A stretch of 64,000 bases of DNA from Haematococcus lacustris (Eukaryota > Chlorophyta > Chlorophyceae > Chlamydomonadales > Haematococcaceae), in contig JASKMD010000009.1 of NCBI GenBank assembly GCA_030144725.1, forward strand, positions 2,202,497 through 2,266,496, in the 5' to 3' direction. Below, in pieces: positions 58,880 to 64,000 of the stretch. The position numbers were made by a program, and so were the translations under genes. Numbering within the stretch: position 1 is the stretch's first letter; every line of letters begins with the position of its first letter. Under the pieces are notes generated by a model. The model saw nothing but the letters and a program-made list of their open reading frames with translations. It was not told the origin of the DNA and did not search any database.

Positions 58880-60889
58880 AAATCCTACCAGGTTAGATGC
58901 CTGGTGGTGACCTTGGGCACGCCCCTGAGCCTGACCCTGAGCCTGCGTACTTCCTGGGCTATGACACTGGCCTTGGGCTTGACCCTGGCTACGTCACCAC
59001 CCTACCGCTTCTCCTCCCACCACTGCCTTCCACAACAAGTTTCCACACACATGCTGGGAAGCTGGCTGGGTCTGAGCCACACCTGCAGGCTGGCTGGGTC
59101 TGAGCCACACCTGCGGTAGTGCTCGCTTGCACGCTGCTGATGGTCACAGCTGCTGGTGGTGGCGTGTTCTGAGCTTGGTCCAGGCTAAGCGTGTGGTTCA
59201 CGACAGACGCCTGCACAGCAGGCGATTACTGCTGCTTCACGTGAACATGGCAAGTGTTCTGCTCTGGCTCAATGTTCGGACGGAAGCGGATGGTCGACCT
59301 TTTTGCTGCATGCTCTTGGCACATGACCATAGTGCAACCCACTTTGACGATGGGAGCCTTCACAGGTGCTGTCGCTGACACCCATCCCAGATGCTGAGCT
59401 AAGTTTGGCATCCACAACAACGAGGGGTCTAGGTATGCCAGATTGCTGGAAGCAGAGACAACGGCAGCCCCTGATTGAGCCCGTTGGAAGTGCAATTGTT
59501 GACCAAACCTACAAGCACAACGAACAGGTGAGGAACACGTGTTTACAAGACATGCGTCCTGGGGTCTGAGTCGTCCAGGGGCGTCCAGGGTTACCAAACC
59601 TGAAGGGCTGTCCAAGCGAGGTTTGCCCAGCGAGTGTGTCCGATGACGCCTCCGCGCACCATCCTGTAGCGCTCGAGCCCAAAGCGTGTGTGTTGCAGAG
59701 CCTACGTGAATGCCTGCTGCTGATGGGCCACACCTGCCTGCCACTATAGCGTTAGGCACCGAGGCTGTGAGGTAGCGGGCAGTCGTTTTATTTGTAGAGA
59801 TTGGAGGTCTCGCGCTGCCAGTTTTGCGCCCGGACGCCATCACCAGGGCAGCGCGCGTATACGGTTCTTAAGTTACTGGGTCTTGTTATGTAGTTAGTTG
59901 CGATATGCTAACCACCGTTGACCTTTGACCTTGCCCTGAACCTAGAGTTTGCCCTCCGCTTTCGTCTTAGCGTTGAGCATCGCACATCGTTACCTGCTTT
60001 ATCTTGACATGTGAATCTGTAGCCCTGTGAGCACAGCAGTTGAGCCTGTCTCAGCTGTGGGATGTTCTGAAAGTCAGGGCCTCCCAACCCCCTTGAAAAG
60101 GGGGTGTGTCCGTTTCACGCGGTTTATTTCTCGTACAGTTTGCGGATTGATCAACGAAGCACATCAGTATGTAGAGGGCTCGCTTGGCTACACGCTACGG
60201 CTGTCCTGAGCGTCCATGACTATGTATATGATGCAATCGCGAGTTTGAAAGCTAAGAAGCTGAAATGCTTCTTTAACGCACCCACACCACTGCTGATGCT
60301 GCGATTAGAACAGCTGCATACTTCTTAGCATCGATTAGCTTTTACTCGTCATTTGTGTCGCTCGCGCTGTCAAGCGAGAGACGGAGTGGTTGTATGCTCT
60401 AGCGGTTCATCAAGACACTATGTGCACCCTTCACTTCTTGTTACAGTAGACTATGTGGCCTGATAGTCAAACGGACCGCGGGACTGTTCATACTTGAGCC
60501 TTTTCTGCTCGTTCCCCTGGTTATGTGCTTTGTTCGTTGTAGCAAGAGCATTTGCGTAGGTGCGAAGCCTTCGTTGTGTCGCTACATCGTTTTGGGACAT
60601 CACCACCGAGACATGTGCTTCGGTCCACAGTGCCATGACATGCTGCACTCCCTCTCACCTCGTGTCCTCCCATCTGACCCCACTCGCACATGCAGGCCTG
60701 TAGTAGGACTGCAAGCACCCATCGCAGATGTGGTAGCAGAACACCCTTCCCGAGCAATTGCAACTCTTGCCTTATGGCCACAGCAAAGCCCCATACTAGC
60801 ACCCCATGGCAGGGCAAGATCTGTACACTCCATAGCTAGGCCTGGTCTCTTGTCCATTAGCTACACGCCCATGACAACAAAGCAGAGCC
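58880..60889. other. Unassigned region with possible short exons
   Basis: Composition becomes balanced toward 60 kb. The best coding hint is a minus-strand block near 59690-59597 (FGLERYRMVRGGVIGHTRW) flanked by TAG and GTTTGG, and an ATG-led segment at 59840 (MASGRKTGSARPPIS) followed by GTGTGG. Their phases do not join and I do not name them. A short hairpin CCCCCTTGAAAAGGGGG lies at about 60089-60105. Confidence 0.3.
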
Positions 60890-62085
60890 CTATGGCAACA
60901 CCCCATGCCGGGTGGGGCTGCCACGCTCAGCAATGTGCTTCTGCACGGCCTTCTGCCAGCCTGCCACCAGGGTGTTGCCGACTGGCTGATCCCTGGGCGG
61001 CACCTTGTGGTAAAGGAGGTAGGCCCTGAGCTGCTCGCGTGTGAACCGGGTTGCCTCCTTGGCTGAGGTATTGCTGTAGTCTGCACCCCGTGCATGTTGC
61101 TGGAATGCCTGCTGCAGCTGCTGCAGGGGGGCCTGGGTGGGCACGTTCAACACCATCTTGGCGTTCCCGTCTACCATGTGTGAAGCTAACATTCTTGCAA
61201 TGGCATGTAATGCCATGCCATGCCCCCTACCCCTTACCAACCTGTGTGGGCCTCGTGTATGTAGGTCTGGAGCAAGTCATGGTTGCGCCGGTGGGTGGTG
61301 GCGCTGGCCTGCGGGCCTGGATCAGCTCCAGGGAAAACAGCCCCAACGACAGCAGTGCACAGAATGCCCAACTGTTCTGCTAGGATGCCTGGGAGGCAGA
61401 GCAGGCGCTCACGGCTCAGGATGTACTCAGCTGTGTACCCCCCCGTGTGCGTGTCATGCTTCTGGTTGCAGGGGCGGGCCAGGCAAGTGGACTGGGTGGC
61501 TAGGTGGCAGGCTGGCTGCGTGGCTAGCTCGGTGCCTTGGCTGCTGAGCATGCCTCGCAAGCAGGGCAGTGACACCCTGGAGCGCATCAGGAGATTCCAC
61601 TTGTCCTTGTGGTCCTTGCTGAAGCCCTTGTTGGCTGCGGCCACCTGTGCCCGCAGCTGCTCCAGCTTGATGCTGGTGGTGGTCAGCTGCTGCTTGGTGT
61701 GGGCCAGCTCAGTGCGGGCCGCTGCCAAGTCTTTCTGGGCGGCCTCCAGGGCAGCCGCTGTGTCAGTGAGTTGGGCCTGTGTGCCCTGCAGCTGCTGCAA
61801 GAACGCCTCCTCCAGCTGGTTAAACTGCTGCATAAACTCCAGCAGGTCTAACAGCTGCTGTTGCTCACGCTGATCAACAAAGACCATCAGGCTGCAGTGC
61901 CGCTCCCTCAGCTGGCTGTACAGCTCCCGGGAGCTGAGAAGCTCAGCAGTGACGGTTGCATGTGCAACAGTGAGGGTTGCATGCGCAGCGTTGAGCTGCT
62001 CCATGCTCTTGGCTGCCTCATGCCGAGCCTTAGCCTTTGCCCCGTTGGCTCTGCTTATTCTCGTGACTTTCTTTACGGGTGGCAT
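60890..62085 (-). CDS. Two-exon coiled-coil protein, family unknown (374 aa)
   Basis: Exon 1 62085-61242 (ATG; donor GTTGGT after CACACAG) and exon 2 61170-60890 (acceptor ATGGTAG, ends TAG) join in phase 1. Residues about 1-30 are basic (MPPVKKVTRISRANGAKAKA). Residues about 30-165 form a long heptad-like coiled coil (LEAAQKDLAAARTELAHTKQ, QLLDLLEFMQQFNQLEEAF). The middle is Cys-containing (about 175-210), and the second exon is Gln/Lys-rich with REQLRAYLLYHKVPP and LVAGWQKAVQKHIAERG. Coiled coil plus a small HTH-like C-terminus could be an accessory protein of a mobile element or a host gene. Not recognised. Confidence 0.6.
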
Positions 62086-64000
62086 GTCAGGCAGAAGGGC
62101 AGTGAGGAGGTGCTGGGAGGTGGTGGTAGGCAGTTGGGCCTGCTAGGGTGGGCTGCTGGCAGGTACTGTGGGCAGGAAGGGTCTGTGGTGCTTGGGCTCC
62201 TGCAATTGACAGGCCATGGCTCACTGAGCTTTGAGAGTAATATCATTTCTTCTGTCACAGCTGTGCATATGAGTACATTAGGCTTTGATGCGGGTTCCAG
62301 CACGAAATAAGGAAACCTCTCTGAGTTTTGGCTGGATTTGCTGTTTTGGTTGAATTTATACCTGCTCAGCTGAGCCGCAGCTGAAGCTAAGAAGACCCCG
62401 GTAGGTGTACTGTGGTGTACTCGGACACTCCTGCATCATCACATGTTCGTCGGGTAACATGTGCTGGCGCGAGAATGGTGGCAACTGCTGCGTGCACCTC
62501 ACCTCGCGGGCTGGCAGCAGCGCCTATACGTAGAGCACCAATAGCACGCCTGCACTGCGCGATGTCTTGAGGGTGGCCGGCGGATCCCAACCACCCTATC
62601 GACCACAATTGAAGCAGCTACTGGTTGCTGCCGCAGCTAGAGTCCGCGTTTAAGCCATGCCGCGCGGGGCTAAAGCCATCGGCCTGCTCCCGGAGCAATC
62701 GGTCGCATGTGCCGGTTTTACATGCCAAAACATTACAGTTGGGAGGCCCAGACTGAAAGTCAGGTGTTCCCAACATGGGGTTGGTAATATGCATGCAAAT
62801 ACTCTCTCAATACTGCACTGTTTTCGATAGCGTTTATCACATTGGCAGCCGCGATTTAGTCCGCGTAACTTGACCATCCGCGCTAGCCATTGGAGTCTTT
62901 GCTCGTGTACTGCCACATGTGCCCGCGAACAAATCACAGCGGCGAGACGAGTCTCCTTGGCACGGTGCGCCACATCGCTGTGACCCCATCTACCTAGCGT
63001 AATGAGCGGGTTGTGCACACATGGAATGTCCGGCCAACACCCAACGCGATGCCTGCCGGGCGTGCAGGGCACCTAGACGGGGTGATTGAAACATATATTC
63101 GTGTTCGCATCTCGCAGAAGACATCATTTGGGTCGGCGCACACTAAGGTAGCACCGGGTTACACCCCCCCCTCCTACACTGTGTCCTCCACTGTGTTGCA
63201 GCCGCTGCACCCACAGAAAAAGCCACACACTTTGTTTGTTCTTGACTCATTGGCGCATCTCTTGAAACAAGTCGCACATTGAACAGCCCAGGCTTCTATC
63301 GGTTTGACATCTTCAAAGTTACATCATGTTCACCAGGCAGGTTCAAGGCCACGGCATGCAAAGACCCACCATGCCCGCCCCCCCCCCCACCCATCATTGC
63401 AGGAGCCCACCTCGTTGAGCCTGCCCACCCCCTCCCAGCCCTTCCCCTCGCCCCCTCCTCGAGCCCACTCCCTTCTAGCCCACCCCTCCCAGCCCACCCC
63501 TCCCAGAGCACCACTGTGGGGTGGCAGTTTAGCTATGAAACTTTGCACGCAGGTGTATGGCATGTAGGGGAGTATAACTCTTAGAGGAGCCGAGTCAAAA
63601 ATCGGTCATGGTGTGGAGCTGTGTGACTGACTGCATGGCCCTGGCCCTGAGATCGGCTAAGGGAGTTGACGGTCACAGACCGAAGTGAGTTTATGGCTTA
63701 TTTGAGTATGAGCGTATGTAACACTGTGCTAGATATGCTTGACCTAGTAGATAGCATGCTGTAAATCCAAATGGTCGAGCTGTGGCACTGCCCTGTAGGT
63801 ATGGGGGGGAGGTGGGCCCGGTGCCATATTCCCGTGATCGTTTTCCGATCCGACTGCTGCTGCCGACGCGCATGCTGTGTAGAGCAGCCTCTACGACGCG
63901 GGCGGTCGCAACGATGACTGCATGCTCCGCAACGGCTCAAATTTAAAACACTAACTTTGATGCGTAGCTGTGCACGGCCTACTGATTGCATAAATATTCT
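62086..64000. other. No gene recognised at right end
   Basis: Near-balanced DNA. A 140-codon minus-strand frame (63072-62650) includes LGRWGHSDVAHRAKETRLAA but has no family features. A pyrimidine-rich stretch lies at 63370-63510. Nothing else is supported. Confidence 0.4.

Noticed and set aside
60089..60105. tRNA or structured RNA at the CCCCCTTGAAAAGGGGG hairpin
   Set aside because: A lone short hairpin without cloverleaf arms or box A/B elements.

Overview
The window looks like nuclear DNA of a chlorophyte green alga, probably a flagellated volvocalean/Haematococcus-type species. The support is very high GC, intron-dense genes with short phase-consistent exons, TGTAA-type polyadenylation signals, G-rich simple repeats in nearly every intron, a D1-type C-terminal processing protease with a thylakoid-lumen-like leader, and a large SHIPPO/PG-repeat flagellar-type protein. 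Species is inferred, not proven.

Layout. (1) 1-21,750: a head-to-tail array of a ~5.3 kb L1-type (APE endonuclease) LINE, with one partial unit at the left, three full units and a right unit cut inside ORF2. All complete units carry the same internal deletions of the reverse transcriptase, so they are not autonomous. Variant sharing shows that the array grew by unit duplication or unequal exchange. (2) 21,751-24,000: a short unique stretch, a G-rich minisatellite and a 500-N assembly gap. (3) 24,001-26,600: little coding; a frameshifted ankyrin-like remnant on the + strand. (4) 26,630-41,126, minus strand: a full multi-exon gene for a CtpA/S41 carboxyl-terminal processing protease. Its 8.1 kb intron (29,513-37,629) holds a pair of ~437 bp direct repeats, a ~2.16 kb imperfect palindrome that carries two inverted copies of an unrecognised coding sequence, and a TA-flanked DNA transposon with 27 bp terminal inverted repeats. 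(5) 41,313-57,189, minus strand: a 22-exon gene (modelled as 1,202 aa) with about 26 SHIPPO/STPG PGPGxY repeats. (6) 57,190-64,000: last exon of an unidentified minus-strand gene (58,324-58,617), a two-exon coiled-coil gene (60,890-62,085), and mostly unassigned DNA.

The two large host genes lie head to tail with only 186 bp between the SHIPPO stop codon and the proposed protease start. The protease is expected in the thylakoid lumen (precursor D1 maturation) and the SHIPPO protein in the flagellum, so no shared pathway is implied. Exons were traced by hand from splice consensus, motif content and reading-phase continuity; no RNA or database evidence was available.
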